Shown here: positions 26,130 through 35,200 of the stretch, in pieces
Numbering within the stretch: position 1 is the first letter of the stretch
Layout: every line of letters starts with the position of its first letter
DNA from: an uncultured Dehalococcoidia bacterium
GTDB taxonomy: Bacteria > Chloroflexota > Dehalococcoidia > Lucifugimonadales > CATOSD01
NCBI GenBank assembly: GCA_951812395.1
Contig: CATOSD010000001.1
Span: 2,238,434-2,302,433, forward strand
DNA length: 64,000 nucleotides
Reading direction: 5' to 3'
Program-made: the position numbers and the translations under genes
The notes under the pieces: model-generated
What the model saw: the letters and a program-made list of their open reading frames with translations, nothing else
What the model was told of the DNA's origin: nothing
The model's database searches: none

Positions 26130-27008
26130 TACGGCAAGGGGAAGGGACTCGGAGCAGGCGCTGCTCCAAGGTCGCCTTGTGGCGCCTCCGCACCCAGGCC
26201 CAGTCTATCTCGTAGCCGAGACTCGGCGAGGTTGGAGCATCGATGGCGCAGCGTTCATTGAGGACAATCTCTTCGACCAAACCGAACTGGTGGGCAGACT
26301 GAGGCATCCAACACTCGTAGATGTCGCAGTTGTCCACGGGGAAGATCACGTGGAGGTTGGCGGCCTGAACGAGGGCGTTGCCGGCGGCGCCAATCTCGCA
26401 GTTGAGCCCGAATCCCTCCGCAAGCGAGCAGAGTTTCTTGAGGCCGGTTATGTCCAGCTTGGCGGCGACGCCGAGCGCCATGCGGGCCACGCCCATGCGG
26501 GCCAAACGCCGGGCTGTATCTTCTAGGCGCGGAATCCCTGAGATACGACCTCCTCCGCCTCCTAGACGTAACCGTCCGGCGTATCGTGGCGCGGTGGGTA
26601 GGTGGCCTACACATCGGTCTCTCGCCTGCGGGCGCCAAGCAGGTGGAAGATTGAAACGCCGGCCGCCTTGCCGGCAATATCCTACAGCGACACGTCAACG
26701 GGCGCCCAAGCCTCCATGGCAAGGCCGCTGCGGCCACGCAGCATGGGCAGCCTGGACCATAGCCATCTGCGGTATGCGGGGTCGCGCCCGACAAGCTCCG
26801 GCTCTACGACGGACAAAATGGGGTCGAACAGCCGGCCGCTGCCCTGCCTGAAGTTGCCGACAAAGGTGTTGCCCTCGACTCCCTCGTTGGTGAGGGCGCC
26901 AAGCACATCCTGTTCAACTCCGCCTCCAAACCGGCCCATGTCGGAATCGAGGCCAGTGTGGTCGAGGCGCCGCTTGACGACTTCTATCTGGATGTCGGTG
27001 ATTATCAT
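26130..27008 (-). pseudogene. Mandelate racemase / muconate-lactonizing-type enzyme, broken
   Basis: The N-terminal half of an enolase-superfamily enzyme reads from an ATG at 27008 (MIITDIQIEVVKRRLDHTG, then WLWSRLPMLRGRSGL and AWAPVDVSL) to a TAG at 26682-26684. The same frame continues with recognisable family sequence (DIAGKAAGVSIFHLLGARR, ATYPPRHDTPDGYV, EAEEVVSQGFRA) through further TAGs at 26607, 26562 and 26523. Then the frame shifts and the C-terminal part appears (AAKLDITGLKKLCSLAEGFGLN, NCDIYECWMPQSAHQF). The central barrel with the metal ligands, roughly 130 residues, is missing, and no stop closes the C-terminus, which runs into the next operon's leader. All four internal stops are TAG. 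Confidence 0.82.
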
Positions 27009-27177
27009 CTTCGGTTGCTTCCGCCGCGTGACAGTGCGCGAAACGGCTCGCCTATAGTCTGCGCGATTACAGACACATGCTGCTGCTATTCATAGGGCGA
27101 CGGCGTGAGGACTGACGTGGCTACGTTCTGAGGAAGTAAAGCCGAAAGACGCCCGACGCTTCACGCCGCGTTCAGGT

Positions 27178-27206
27178 TTGACAAGGCGGGTGTGGTTTGC
27201 TACTTT
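27178..27206 (+). promoter_or_regulatory. Sigma70-like promoter for the DUF1800 gene
   Basis: Consensus TTGACA (27178-27183), a 17-base spacer ending in TGC, then TACTTT (27201-27206). Transcription would begin near 27213, leaving a leader of about 115 bases before the ATG at 27329. Confidence 0.6.
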
Positions 27207-27328
27207 GAGCGTGGCGGCAACCGTCCCAGACGGGGCCGCGCGCAGTCGAGAGCGACACCAGCGGTTCGGCTGTTCAAAGTGGTTTGCGGCAACACGAGGC
27301 GGCGCAAATGATGAAGGAGGATAATTCG

Positions 27329-28741
27329 ATGGCCAACAGAGATGACATCGCCCTTATGTCTCACCTGATGCGGCGAGCCGGTTTCGGCGCGACCCGCGAG
27401 GAGATCGAGGCCAGGGCGGAACGGGGATACGAGGCCACAGTCGAGGAGTTGCTGGACGCGGATGCGCAGCCCCCTACGGACGAGTACACACTGTTCAGGC
27501 ATCATCCCATCACGGAAATGCCCGGCGGAGCGGTGGGCCCAGGGCAGGCGTACTGGCTGTACCACCTGCTCAACACGCAGCGCCCGCTGGAAGAGAAGAT
27601 GGCCGTGTTCTGGCACCAGGTGTTTGCCACCGGCAACGGAAAGGTCGACAACTGCAACCATCTCATCGAACAGATCCGGATGTTCCGCGAGCATGGGATG
27701 GGCAACTATCGCGACCTGTTGCTGAAGCTGGCGAGCAACCCTGCCATGATCTTCTGGCTGGACAACAACGAGAACCACAAGTACGCGCCCAACGAGAACT
27801 GGGGACGCGAACTTTTGGAGCTCTTCTCCCTCGGCGTCGGCAACTACACCGAGACCGACGTGTTCGAGTGCTCCCGCGCGTTCACCGGTTGGACCATTTC
27901 CGCCAAGATGCCGCGATATCCCTACGGCAGGCATCCGTGGTCGTTCGAGTTCCGGCCAGAAGACCACGACTTCAGCGAGAAGACGTTCCTTGGCCAGACC
28001 GGCAACTTCGACGGCGGGGACATCATCGACATTATTCTCCAGCAGGAGGCGTGCCCGCGCTTCATCTCCCGGCACCTGTACAACTTCTTCGTCGCAGACG
28101 AGCCGCAGGTGCCGGCGTGGGACATCGAGGAGCCGCGCGACCCCGAGGCGATCAGAATGCTGTCCAAGGTGTTCGTGGACTCCGGCTACGAGATCAAGCC
28201 GGTGCTAAGGGCGCTGTTCAACTCCGACTTCTTCAAGGAAGCGATGTACCAGAAGGTTAAGAGCCCTGTCGAAGTCGTGGTGGGCACCCTGAGGATGACG
28301 CAGGACGGCTTGGGCGTGGACCCGAGGCTGGAGGCGCTTTCCAAAGAGCCGGGCTACATGGGCCAAGAGATACTGGATCCGCCGAGCGTCGAGGGCTGGC
28401 ACACGGGCAAAGAGTGGATCAACAGCGGCTCGCTGGTCAAGCGCGTAAACTTCGTCGCCGACCGGCTGAACGACGTTGAGCTTCCCGGCGTGCAGAACAT
28501 GATCGAGCGGATCGCCGGTTCCAACGGGCAGTCGATGAGCGCTGAGGCGCTGGTGGACCACTGCCTGGACCTGATGGGGCCACTGGAGGTCGCAGAGTCG
28601 ACGCGTGCGGAGCTGGTGCAGAACGTGGAGTCCGAGGGGGCCATCTCCTGGGCGACAGACGAGGACTACGCGAACTCGTCGAGGCGCGCAGGTGAGACGA
28701 TGGCGCTCATCGCGGCGACCAGGGAGTACCAGTTCGGCTAG
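27329..28741 (+). CDS. DUF1800 family protein
   Basis: A 470-residue DUF1800 protein. Family landmarks are the opening ALMSHLMRRAGFGATREEIE, EKMAVFWHQVFATG (about 90-103), ENWGRELLELFSLGVGNYTETDV (about 160-182), ARAFTGW-like SRAFTGW, and RFISRHLYNFFV. There is no signal peptide, although many relatives are exported. The family is usually encoded next to a DUF1501 gene; here an NHL-repeat protein follows instead. The activity is unknown. The start at MANRDDIAL has AAGGAGG 8 bases upstream; 15 more codons are open upstream but lie in the leader. Confidence 0.87.
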   Translation: MANRDDIALMSHLMRRAGFGATREEIEARAERGYEATVEELLDADAQPPTDEYTLFRHHPITEMPGGAVGPGQAYWLYHLLNTQRPLEEKMAVFWHQVFATGNGKVDNCNHLIEQIRMFREHGMGNYRDLLLKLASNPAMIFWLDNNENHKYAPNENWGRELLELFSLGVGNYTETDVFECSRAFTGWTISAKMPRYPYGRHPWSFEFRPEDHDFSEKTFLGQTGNFDGGDIIDIILQQEACPRFISRHLYNFFVADEPQVPAWDIEEPRDPEAIRMLSKVFVDSGYEIKPVLRALFNSDFFKEAMYQKVKSPVEVVVGTLRMTQDGLGVDPRLEALSKEPGYMGQEILDPPSVEGWHTGKEWINSGSLVKRVNFVADRLNDVELPGVQNMIERIAGSNGQSMSAEALVDHCLDLMGPLEVAESTRAELVQNVESEGAISWATDEDYANSSRRAGETMALIAATREYQFG

Positions 28742-28904
28742 GACTATCCGCCGAGTTACCGAAGTACACAAAGGACTTATAGAAGAGAGGAGCGCGGGCC
28801 CATGACCCGGGTCGGGCGCTCGAGGGCAGGCCCGGGACGGCAGCCGGCGCCGCACGGCGCGGCGAGACCGCCCGCGGCCTGCAGCCATATCAGGAGGGCT
28901 TCAA

Positions 28905-29912
28905 ATGCTTACGACAACTGTTGCCGGCAGGACCTGGAGCTTCAGCCACGCCCTGGGTCGAAACGCGGCCGCGGGCAACGGCTTTACGCAACCGATAGCG
29001 GTAGCTACCGCGCCCGAGGGCGTGCTCTACGTGCTCAGCCGGGGCCAGGAGGGCGCCGGTGGGGTGGTCGCACCCAACAAGCGAATCGGCAAGCTGACCA
29101 TCGACCAGCAGTTCATCGGCGACTTCGGGCGGGAGCAGTTCGTCTGGCCGGTAGACCTTGCGGTGGACGGCCAGGGAAACCTGTACTGCTCCGACGAGTA
29201 TTCCAATAGCATCGCGGTGTTTGACGAGGACGGCCAGAGGGTCGGCCAGTGGGGTGAGGAGGGCAGCGGCGAGGGCCAGGTGAACGGACCGGCAGGCCTT
29301 GCGTTCGACGCCGACGACAACCTGTACGTTGTGGACGCGGGCAATGGCAGGGTGCAGAAATTCACGAAGGACGGCGAATTCCTGGCGGCATTCGGCTCTT
29401 CAGGGAGTGGGGACGGGCAGCTGTCCAAGCCGTGGGGTATCGCCCTCGACGGCGACGGCAACGTATACGTCGCCGACTGGGGCAACAACCGCGTGCAGAA
29501 GTTCAGCGCGGACGGCGAGTTTCTGCTGAGCTTCGGCGGCGGCGGACTGGAGGACGGCAGCGATCTTGACCACCCCTCTGATGTGGCTGTGGACTCCGAG
29601 GGCGACGTGTACGTCGTCGACTGGGGCAACCTTCGCGTGCAGATATACGACCCCGAGGGCGGTGTGATTACGGCGCTGTACGGCGACGCGACCGAGTTTT
29701 CGAACTGGGCCAAGGAGGTCGTGGAGGCCAACCCGGACGTAACGAAGGCCTACAGGCGTGTGAAGGACATCACGCCCATGGGCCGGTTCAACCGGCCGGT
29801 CGGCATCGCGGTCGATGAGCAGGACCGGATCATCGTTACAGACAGTACGCGGGGCCGGCTGCAGGTGTACGTCAAAGAGAAGGACTACATGGATCCGCAG
29901 TTCAACCTGTAG
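28905..29912 (+). CDS. NHL-repeat beta-propeller protein
   Basis: A 335-residue beta-propeller built from about six NHL repeats, each with the pattern P-x-G-(I/L)-A-x-D-x-x-G-N-(L/V)-Y-V-x-D-x-x-N-x-R-(V/I)-Q-x-(F/Y), for example around residues 82-115, 130-160, 175-208 and 228-258. There is no signal peptide and no catalytic domain; NHL propellers bind proteins, peptides or RNA. An insert (about 270-300, EVVEANPDVTKAYRRVKDITP) separates the last blades. AGGAGG lies 6-7 bases before the ATG. It lies 163 bases after the DUF1800 gene on the same strand; the gap holds only GC-rich sequence. Confidence 0.85.
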   Translation: MLTTTVAGRTWSFSHALGRNAAAGNGFTQPIAVATAPEGVLYVLSRGQEGAGGVVAPNKRIGKLTIDQQFIGDFGREQFVWPVDLAVDGQGNLYCSDEYSNSIAVFDEDGQRVGQWGEEGSGEGQVNGPAGLAFDADDNLYVVDAGNGRVQKFTKDGEFLAAFGSSGSGDGQLSKPWGIALDGDGNVYVADWGNNRVQKFSADGEFLLSFGGGGLEDGSDLDHPSDVAVDSEGDVYVVDWGNLRVQIYDPEGGVITALYGDATEFSNWAKEVVEANPDVTKAYRRVKDITPMGRFNRPVGIAVDEQDRIIVTDSTRGRLQVYVKEKDYMDPQFNL

Positions 29913-29932
29913 GTGGATTGGAGTAAGGCGAC

Positions 29933-30289
29933 TTGGGATTCATCCATGTCGATGTAGACGTCTCAAACCCGGCTAGACCCGGCGTGACAGAAAGCGTCCG
30001 TGTGCTGGTGGACACGGGCGCGATCCTGAGCGTGTTGCCTTCAAATATGCTGGACCGTCTCGGAATCTTGCGGGAGGGTAGGCGGCGATTCCTTGGATTT
30101 GGAGGAGCGGTGGCGCGCGACACAGGCATCGTGCGGATGACCTACGAAGGGAACGCCGCAGGTGTGTCCGTCGTGTTCGGGGCCGAGGACGACTCACTGA
30201 TCATGGGTGTCACGGCCCTCGAGGCCTTAGGATACGAGGCGGACCCTGTTAGCGGCAGGCTGAATCGCGTGGATATGCTGATGCTCTGA
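29933..30289 (+). CDS. Clan AA (retropepsin-like) aspartic protease
   Basis: A 118-residue protein with the catalytic D27-T28-G29 in VLVDTGAILSVLP, a hydrophobic flap region and the second half-signature ALEALGYEADP; these match single-domain retropepsin-like aspartyl proteases found in bacteria, which act as dimers. There is no membrane span or signal. The TTG start lies 20 bases after the NHL gene stop, with GGAG-type sequence upstream, so it is the last gene of the DUF1800-NHL unit. The substrate is unknown. Confidence 0.75.
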   Translation: MGFIHVDVDVSNPARPGVTESVRVLVDTGAILSVLPSNMLDRLGILREGRRRFLGFGGAVARDTGIVRMTYEGNAAGVSVVFGAEDDSLIMGVTALEALGYEADPVSGRLNRVDMLML

Positions 30290-30302
30290 GGGCATCGGCC
30301 TT

Positions 30303-30352
30303 GATTCACCCCAATCCTAATCCTCTCCCTGCGAGGGCGAAGGGACTCTTGG
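30303..30352. repeat. Intergenic palindrome family copy 5
   Basis: Reversed orientation: a CACCCCAATCCTAATCC head followed by CTCTCCCTGCGAGGGCGAAGGGACTC. Its reverse complement has the family order of CCCTTC head, central loop and GGATTGGGGTGA tail. It lies between two convergent genes. Confidence 0.5.
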
Positions 30353-30418
30353 AAGGCTCATTCTTGATGCCTACCCCTGTTAGACCATTTCGAGGGAAGG
30401 GACTGAGGTGTGAGTGCC

Positions 30419-31354
30419 CTACTTGAAGGCTGGCAGCACCTCTTCGGCGAATGCTTGTAGCGCCTCGAAGTTGAAGGGCGCGCGGAGGGCTATGTTGAGC
30501 CCCTGCGCGCCGGCGTCGGCGTACTCGCCTATGCGGTCCACCACCTCGCTGGCCGTGCCGAATAGCTGGCCGCCCGACTGCTCGTCAGCCCTCTCGCCGT
30601 ACTGCGCACGGAAACGCGCTCGCTCGCGTTCGGCGTCGGCGGCGGAGGTGCCCATCCAGAAGCCGACGTTGACCGAGCGGGAGATTTCCCCCGGATCCCG
30701 CTCTTCGACGTCGCACCAGTTGTCGAGCACGCCAATTTTGTGGGCGTACTCCTCCGGCGAGATGTACGGGACGTTCCAGCCGTCGGCGTGGCGCGCCACG
30801 ACGCGCAGCGTGCGTCGTTCGCCCCGCCCGCCGACCCAGATGCGGGGAGGCTTCTGCAACGGCATTGGGTAGCAGTTGGCGTTTTCGAGATGGAAGTGCT
30901 TTCCCTGGAAGGTTACCGATCCTTCAGTGAGCAGGGCTTTGATTACCTGTACGCCCTCCTCCATCACATCCATGCGCTCGCGCACGGACAGAAACGGGAT
31001 GCCGAACGTGGTGTGCTCCAGCTCGTACCAGCCGGCGCCCAAGCCCAGCTCGAGCCGGCCGCCGCTGACGTGGTCCACGGTGGCTGCCGCCTTCGCCAGC
31101 ACCGCGGGGTAGCGGTAGGCCATGCCGAACACCAGCGAGCCGACGCGCACGTTAGTCGTCTCGGCGGCCAGGGCGCTCATGATAGCCACGCCCTCGAAGC
31201 AGTCGCCCTTAGAGTCCCGCATCGGTTGTTCGTAGAAGTGGTCCCAGATGGACACCCAGTAGAAGCCGGTAGAGTCCGCGAGTCGCCACACGCGGCGCAG
31301 GTCGTCGTAGGTGCACTCCTGCTGCCCTGTGTGGATTCCCAGTTTCAGTGTCAT
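30419..31354 (-). CDS. LLM-class flavin-dependent oxidoreductase (F420-type)
   Basis: A 311-residue TIM-barrel oxidoreductase of the bacterial-luciferase-like family. Visible markers are the N-terminal MTLKLGIHTGQQ, SIWDHFY near 36, GSLVFGMAYRYPAVLAKAAATVDHVSGGRLELGLGAGWYE (about 72-110) and IWVGGRGERRTLRVVARHADGWN (about 171-193). These features are common in F420-dependent members; F420 versus FMN cannot be settled from sequence. Such enzymes are expanded in SAR202-type Chloroflexota and act on diverse organics. The start overlaps the HAD gene stop (ATGA), indicating coupling. Confidence 0.87.
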   Translation of the reverse strand: MTLKLGIHTGQQECTYDDLRRVWRLADSTGFYWVSIWDHFYEQPMRDSKGDCFEGVAIMSALAAETTNVRVGSLVFGMAYRYPAVLAKAAATVDHVSGGRLELGLGAGWYELEHTTFGIPFLSVRERMDVMEEGVQVIKALLTEGSVTFQGKHFHLENANCYPMPLQKPPRIWVGGRGERRTLRVVARHADGWNVPYISPEEYAHKIGVLDNWCDVEERDPGEISRSVNVGFWMGTSAADAERERARFRAQYGERADEQSGGQLFGTASEVVDRIGEYADAGAQGLNIALRAPFNFEALQAFAEEVLPAFK

Positions 31355-31728
31355 CGAGCGCCTCCGTTTGTATCGCGTGCCAGGTGGGGCAGCCAGCCCT
31401 CTTCGGGAGAGACTCTTTCGACCGGAATGAACTCGAAGCCCGCGAGACCCGCGTAGTGGCGATCCATGTCGGTGTCGCCGACGTGGTAGTACTCGTCAGC
31501 AGCGAATTCTGACTTCACACCGTCCAGCCTGTGCTTCAGCGCGGTGAAGTCTACGCCGATGCCCTGTGCCTCCCACATGCGCTGCTGTGCGCTGATGGGA
31601 CGGTCGGAGCAGCTTCCAATAATGTAGCCGTGCGCCTTCACGCCACGCACCATCCCCATGGTGATCACGCCGGGCGGGTTGCCCGTTTCGAGCGTGCCGT
31701 CTATGTCGAAACTTATCAGCTTGGCCAA
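31351..31728 (-). CDS. Small HAD-superfamily hydrolase
   Basis: A 125-residue HAD protein. Motif I is DIDGTL (8-13) with the nucleophile aspartate, motif II SCSDRP near 40 and the acidic motif IV HVGDTDMDRHYA near 81-92. There is no cap domain, so it is at the minimal end of the family, as in small phosphatases acting on macromolecular or small phosphorylated substrates. The start is a TTG; the LLM oxidoreductase start overlaps its stop. The physiological link is unknown. Confidence 0.8.
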   Translation of the reverse strand: MAKLISFDIDGTLETGNPPGVITMGMVRGVKAHGYIIGSCSDRPISAQQRMWEAQGIGVDFTALKHRLDGVKSEFAADEYYHVGDTDMDRHYAGLAGFEFIPVERVSPEEGWLPHLARDTNGGAR

Positions 31729-31937
31729 GTGGCTTTCCCCTGGTTATCGGGTTGTCTTGCCGAGTCCCTGACTCCTCGGGTCTCGTCATCAGGGCACAAC
31801 CTACAACACCGCGCTGTCGCATGGCAACCCGCGCGACGGATACGGTGGCTTTGGGCCGATATGGGGCGAGCCGCTCCGGCGAGGTGTCCACGCTTATCGT
31901 ACCCTGGCGGACCCAGGAGAAACAGGCCAGAATCCAT

Positions 31938-31966
31938 TTGACACATATTTCACAAACTGCTATGTT
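31938..31966 (+). promoter_or_regulatory. Strong sigma70-like promoter for gltB-gltD
   Basis: Consensus TTGACA (31938-31943), a 17-base spacer ending in TGC, then TATGTT (31961-31966), so both a -35 and an extended -10. The start would be near 31973, about 245 bases before gltB. Confidence 0.65.
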
Positions 31967-31972
31967 CTTTGG

Positions 31973-32216
31973 CGGACTCAGCCGCCCTGAAACAGGACGC
32001 GGTAGGGTCTATCAGTGTGTGCTCACTGCGGCTCCCGACGGCAGTCGGCCCAGGTAGACCGGGACCAGAAGTGCGTTGCTTTAGGAGGCCTGGGTGGTCG
32101 TCTTGAGTTAGTGCGCAGGACACAAAAGCGCACCTGCTAGGAGCGCGGCTACACCCAGCGATTGGCGGCCCAGCCTTCGGGCCATTCTCCCTCTCACCAT
32201 TCAGACCGGGAAAAGT
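31973..32216 (+). ncRNA. Structured leader upstream of gltB (unclassified)
   Basis: The leader folds locally into several perfect helices: P1 GGTCTA (32006-32011) with TAGACC (32055-32060) closing two internal hairpins, CAGTG/CACTG (32013-32017, 32024-32028) and CCGAC/GTCGG (32035-32039, 32044-32048), i.e. a three-way junction; then GTGCGC/GCGCAC (32111-32116, 32128-32133) and a GGCCC/GGGCC hairpin nearer the gene. It does not match the glutamine, glycine, SAM or TPP riboswitch signatures I know. No intrinsic terminator is visible, so translational control or simple mRNA structure are both possible. Confidence 0.35.
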
Positions 32217-35200
32217 GTGTTTATGAGTAGTCCCTACGTTCCCAACCTCACAAAACAGGGACTCTACGACCCTAGATTCGAGCGCGACGCTTGCGGAGTT
32301 GGGCTGGTTGCGAGCGTCAAGGGATCTAGGTCCCACGAAATCGTAACCATGGGCCTTCAGGTCTTGAGGAACCTGGGCCACCGAGGCGCGTGCGGGGCTG
32401 ACCCCGAAACGGGCGATGGCGCGGGTGTTCTCATGCAGATGCCGCACGAGTTCTTTGCCCGAGAAGCCGAGTCCCTGGGATTCAAGCTACCGGAGGCGGG
32501 CGACTACGGCGTGGGCATGGTGTTTCTGCCGCAGGACGCCGGCGAACGCGATGAGTGCGAGCGCAAAATCGAGCGCATAGTCGACGACGAGGGCCTTCGG
32601 CTGCTGGGGTGGCGCGACGTTCCGGTCTCGCCCGACGCCATCGGACGGATGGCCAGGGCGGTCATGCCCGTCATCAGGCAGTTCTTCGTCGCGCGCCCGG
32701 ACGGCATAGCCGCCGGCCACGCCTTCGCCATTGAGCTTTACCTGGCGAGGCGGCGGATCGAAAACTCCCTCGCGCGCGCCGGACTCGCCGATTCAGGCCA
32801 CTTCTACGTCTGCAGCATGTCGGACAGGCAGATAGTTTACAAGGGCCTTGTTATGGCCCATCAACTGGAGAGCTTCTTCCACGACCTCGACGACGACCTG
32901 ATAAAGACGGCCTATGTGCTGGTGCATTCCCGCTTCAGTACGAACACTCTCGGATCCTGGAGGCTCGCCCATCCATTCCGCTACATCATTCATAACGGCG
33001 AGATCAACACCATACGCGGCAACGTGAATTGGATGACGGCCCGCGAGGGAATGTTCTCGTCCCCGGAGATGGGCGACCGTATGGACGAGCTGTTTCCGGT
33101 CGTCTCTTCAGACCAGAGTGACACGGCCAGCTTCGACAACGCCTTGGAGTTGCTGCTGGCCACTGGTCGGTCGCTGCCTCACGCGCTGATGATGATGATC
33201 CCGGAGGCCTGGGGCGACCACATCCCGATGGAGCAGGCCAAGAAGGACTTTTATGACTACCACTCGAGGATCATAGAACCGTGGGACGGCCCCGCGCTGA
33301 TCATCGGCGCGGATGGCGCGCGCGTGTGCGGAGTTCTGGACCGCAACGGACTGAGGCCGTGCCGCTACCTGGTTACTACAGACGACATACTCGTGATGGC
33401 ATCCGAGACCGGCGTGCTCGATGTGCCGCTGGAGAAGGTACGGTTCAAGGATCGCATCTATCCCGGGCGCATGTTCGAGCTGGACACGGAGCAGGGCCGG
33501 ATAATCGAAGACCAGGAGGTCAAGGCGGAGCTGTCGGCCCGCCGTCCCTACGGCGAGTGGCTGAACAAGAACAGCATTGACATGGAGTCGCTGCCGGAGC
33601 CCAAACTTACACCCGGGCCGGAGTTCGAGACGATTGGCGCGAGGCAGAAAGCCTTCGGCTACACGCTGGAGGACCTGTCCGTGATAATGCGGCCCATGGC
33701 AGAGAACGGGGCAGAGCCGGTCGGCTCGATGGGCAACGACGCACCGCTCGCCGTGCTTTCCGAGAAACTGCCGCTGCTGTTCGACTACTTCAAGCAGATG
33801 TTCGCCCAGGTCAGCAACCCGCCGCTGGACGCCATCCGGGAAGAGCTAGTCACCTCGCTCGAGACCACTCTGGGGTCGGAGCAGAACCTGTTCGATGAGA
33901 CCGCGGAGCACTGCAGGCAGCTCCGGTTAAAGGGGCTGTTGCTGACCAGCCGCGAGATGGCCCAACTCAAAGAGGTTGACCTGCCCGGACTGCGGTCGAG
34001 GACGCTGGAGTCGCTGTTCGACGTCGAGGGCGGCGACGGCGCACTCAAGCAGGCCATGGACAGGCTTTGCGCCGAGGCGTCGAAAGCTATCGAGGGAGGC
34101 TGCTCCATTCTGGTGATTTCGGACCGCGGCGCCGATTCCCGCCGTGCGCCGATTCCGAGCCTGCTCGCGACCGCCGGTGTACATCACCACCTGATACGCG
34201 CCGGCACGCGCGCGAGGGTAGGCATAGCCGTCGAGTCCGGCGAGCCGCGGGAGGTGTCCCACTTCGCGCTGCTGTCGGGTTACGGCGCGGGCGCCATCAA
34301 CCCGTACCTGGCGCTCGAAACACTGGCGGACCAGTCGCGCGGCGACGGATTCACCGAGCCACTCGATTACGAGACCGCCGAGTATAACTACTTCAAGGCT
34401 GCCCACAAGGGATTGCTTAAGGTGATATCCAAGATGGGCGTGTCTACGCTGCAGGGCTATCGTGGCGCCCAGATATTCGAGGCGGTGGGGCTGAACGAGG
34501 AGCTGATAGACTGGTACTTCACTTGGACTCCCTCTCGAATTGGAGGAGTGGGCCTCGAGCAGATCGAGGAGGAGTGCCGCCGACGGCATCGTGATGCCTA
34601 CGGCGGGCACGCGAACGGGCTGCCGGCCGGCGGACGCTACCAGTGGCGGCGTGACGGCGAGTACCACATGTGGAACCCCGATACCATCGCCAAGCTCCAG
34701 TACGCCGCACAGTCGAACCGCTACACGAGCTACCGGGAATTCGCGGATGTCGCCGACGGCCTGAGCGAGGAGATGTGCACCATCCGGGGGTTGCTGGAGT
34801 TCAAAACCCTGGACGAGCCTATCGACCTGCACGAGGTAGAGCCCGCGAGCGAAATAGTCAAACGCTTTGCCACGGGGGCTATCTCCCTGGGATCCATAAG
34901 CCGTGAGGCGCACGAGACGATGGCGATCGCGATGAACCGCATCGGCGCGCGCAGCAACACCGGCGAGGGCGGCGAGGATTACCACCGCTTTACGCTTGAC
35001 CCCAATGGCGACTCACGCAGCAGCGCCATGAAGCAGGTCGCGTCCGGCAGGTTCGGCGTGACGATAAACTACCTGAGCAACGCCACCGACCTGCAAATCA
35101 AGATGGCGCAGGGCTCAAAGCCCGGCGAGGGCGGGCAGCTCCCAGGGCACAAGGTGGACGAATACATCGGCTGGGTGCGCAACTCGACGCCGGGAGTGGA

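Noticed and set aside
26523..26684. Pyrrolysine or amber recoding of the four TAG codons
   Set aside because: The catalytic core is deleted and the frame changes afterwards, and TAG is a normal stop elsewhere (pdxS, trpD).
31973..32216. Known glutamine riboswitch before gltB
   Set aside because: The conserved glnA-motif bases are not present; only generic helices are seen.
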